26,984 nucleotides of DNA from Cylindrotheca closterium (taxonomy: Eukaryota > Bacillariophyta > Bacillariophyceae > Bacillariales > Bacillariaceae). This document shows, piece by piece, positions 25,670-26,984 of the stretch. Position numbers and translations under genes: made by a program. The stretch is taken from assembly GCA_933822405.4 (NCBI GenBank), contig CAKOGP040001079.1:5372-32355 (forward strand). Reading direction: 5' to 3'. Position 1 is the stretch's first letter; every line of letters starts with the position of its first letter. The notes under the pieces are model-generated. The model ran no database searches. It had not been told where the DNA came from and saw only the letters and a program-made list of their open reading frames with translations.

Positions 25670-26374
25670 TCACATATTTCGGTTTCCATCACAATGCACA
25701 ATAAAAGCATTGTCAGCATCAGTATCCATAATAATGCGGTATCCCGCAGCAATCATCTTGCGCATAGCAAGTGCATTGGCAATTCCATCTTCATTGTGAT
25801 AAACTGGAGGTGGAAATCTTCCTAAAAAACCTTCTTTGTCAAGAACTCTGCTGCCCACGTTAGTGTGCATGTCAAGTTCTTTCTCAGCATGACGGAGTCC
25901 ATGCATGAGCTCACCATTACAAATGGTGGTGTGTGTACAACCACTGTCCATGATGACATGATCGTACAACCCAAATGGATCTCTTTTCTTTCTGCGGCTT
26001 TGAATAAACTGCAAACCTCAATCTGCTTCAGTAGCAAGATAAGGCAAATCTTCATCTTCACTAGCATAGTGCCAGTCGGCTTGAAGTTCGACATTTGTCG
26101 TACCAGCAGGACATGGAATAAGATAGACATCATTGCCATTCTCATGCTTTCCCTTGATAGCATCGTGAAAGACATTTGACGTATCAAAATATCCAGTTTT
26201 CACAGCTTGTGGAGTTCGAGCTTGAGTTGCATCAAATCCTTGGCGCACTTGAGCACCACTGAAGCCTTGTCGGCTGAGTTGCATTCCACTGAACGCAATC
26301 TCACCGTTAGCATTCATAGAATAAGGGACAGTAATAGTGCCGCCCCCTTGAGTTGGAATCTGCATGAGCTGCAT
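25670..26374 (-). pseudogene. Ty1/copia gag–protease linker and protease active site
   Basis: Same family as 9769-10400, closely similar. From 26374: MQLMQIPTQGGGT, VPYSMNANGEIAFSGMQL, then TGYFDTSNVFHDAIKGKHEN. One TGA (26018-26020) stands where the plus-strand copy has CAA. The protease active site is IMDSGCTHTTICN (Asp codon 25946-25948). The frame stays open through FPPPVYHNEDGIANALAM and MDTDADNAFIVH to 25670. The gag middle and zinc knuckle are deleted between this and the gag start. Confidence 0.85.
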
Positions 26375-26439
26375 TCCAGAAGGAACTTATTGAGACCTTG
26401 ATTGATGTAATCCTGTTGAATGAAGTTCAGACTGTTAGA

Positions 26440-26883
26440 AGTAAGCGATCCAGTGCCGCCTGCAATCTACCTGTTTCACTTGACTGCGATTTAGCTGTCC
26501 AGGTATTGTTGCCTTCTAAGTATGTGAATTTACAGTATATAGAAGTATATAGATCAATCAGAGATCCTACTTTATCAACCAATTCACTCGTTGCTTGCAA
26601 TATATTATAGAAAGGGAGAACAGTCTGTCAACTTTTGACTTTGACTCTTTCTTCTCCAGCTCAGTGGAAATTCTCAAAATTCTCTCTACGTCAGCCTGAT
26701 ATGCTGTAAGTTCAATCTGTTTATCCGTTCACCTTCTACTGTAGCCGGTACTTTGATTAGTATCCAACTTTGGCTCTTGCTTGAATCTTGCTTGCTTACA
26801 TCATCAACAGGATGATTTCCATAGAAATATAATCCGTTTTCTGACTCGCCACGCTCGATGTTTTTAGTCGCATCAGTCTTCAT
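26440..26883 (-). pseudogene. Ty1/copia gag N-terminal part
   Basis: A likely start is ATG at 26881-26883 (MKTDATKNIERGESENGLYF, then GNHPVDDVSKQDSSKSQSW). Near 26730 the coding frame changes (ELTAYQADVERILRIST, then ELEKKESKSKVDRLFSL) and again to FYNILQATSELVDKVGSLID, then GNNTWTAKSQSSETGRLQAA near 26450. A 22-bp tandem duplication around 26862-26905 puts a second ATG upstream that stops after ten codons. Assigned to gag by position and composition, since no gag motif is decisive. Confidence 0.5.
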
Positions 26884-26984
26884 TTTTAGTCGTATCAGTC
26901 GACATCATTTCTCTATCGTTCACATGCATTCTCTTTTTCTCGTTTCTCCAAATATGTACTTCGAAAATCCTAATATATCCAACA

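Larger units (their letters stand above)
23662..26984 (-). mobile_element. Internally deleted Ty1/copia element (3' LTR to gag; 5' LTR not in window)
   Basis: Minus-strand order is gag start, linker/protease, hinge, RT end/RNase H, 3' LTR, colinear with copia but with at least two large internal deletions. The last bases of the window, read on the minus strand, are TGTTGGATATATTAGG. They resemble the LTR start TGTTGGGATATGG only superficially and are too close to gag to be a full LTR. The element interrupts the plus-strand gene fragment at 23108-23667. Confidence 0.7.

Noticed and set aside
26900..26984. Window end as the 5' LTR of the minus-strand copia element
   Set aside because: TGTTGGATATATTAGG resembles the LTR start only over a few bases, and the distance to gag is far shorter than the 480-bp LTR.

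Overview
The window looks like accessory, transposon-packed nuclear DNA of a eukaryotic alga, most likely a (pennate) diatom. The evidence is indirect. Ty1/copia and Ty3/gypsy pol fragments, a reverse transcriptase–RNase H protein of a kind I associate with diatoms and other stramenopiles, and small introns (two of 99 nt) all point that way. No rRNA, tRNA, CRISPR array or ordinary metabolic gene was found. Species assignment is inference.

Layout, left to right. 1-950: 3' part of a Ty3/gypsy pol gene (integrase with GPY/F module), broken by three stops. 951-3840: non-coding repeats and a decayed two-intron gene of unknown function. 3841-7077: a copia gag scrap fused to a broken reverse transcriptase–RNase H gene, interrupted by a 731-bp tandem duplication (period 739) and followed by a 167-bp insertion between 27-bp direct repeats. 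7278-8480: dispersed CAACAATACACC repeats and an unassigned minus-strand ORF. 8592-10425: a chimeric plus-strand copia gag–protease remnant. 10700-12910: a minus-strand copia element of another lineage (gag, protease, RNase H) that has lost integrase and reverse transcriptase. 12940-14982: a decayed copy of the 630-aa protein encoded at 17943-19835. 14983-16560: decayed minus-strand coding sequence of unknown family.

16923-22930 is the most interesting part: a roughly 6.0-kb unit whose ends are imperfect inverted repeats starting CACAGTGGATCA, flanked on both sides by GCTT. It carries three long, intact minus-strand ORFs read in the order ORF1 (560 aa), ORF2 (341 aa), ORF3 (630 aa). ORF1 and ORF2 touch as TAATG. 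ORF2 and ORF3 overlap in the -1 frame at a correctly phased T TTT TTT heptamer, which would give a 978-aa ORF2-ORF3 fusion. ORF3 shows a CX2C / LH / acidic-residue order seen in RNase H-fold transposases. I propose an undescribed or poorly described DNA transposon using translational recoding. The family link is inference.

22935-26984: a perfect hairpin next to a G9 run, then a plus-strand repeat-containing ORF cut short by the 480-bp LTR of a minus-strand copia element. The body of that element (gag start, protease, hinge, RNase H) runs to the right edge of the window. Several differences between copies look like CpG to TpG/CpA decay, as expected for cytosine-methylated transposons.
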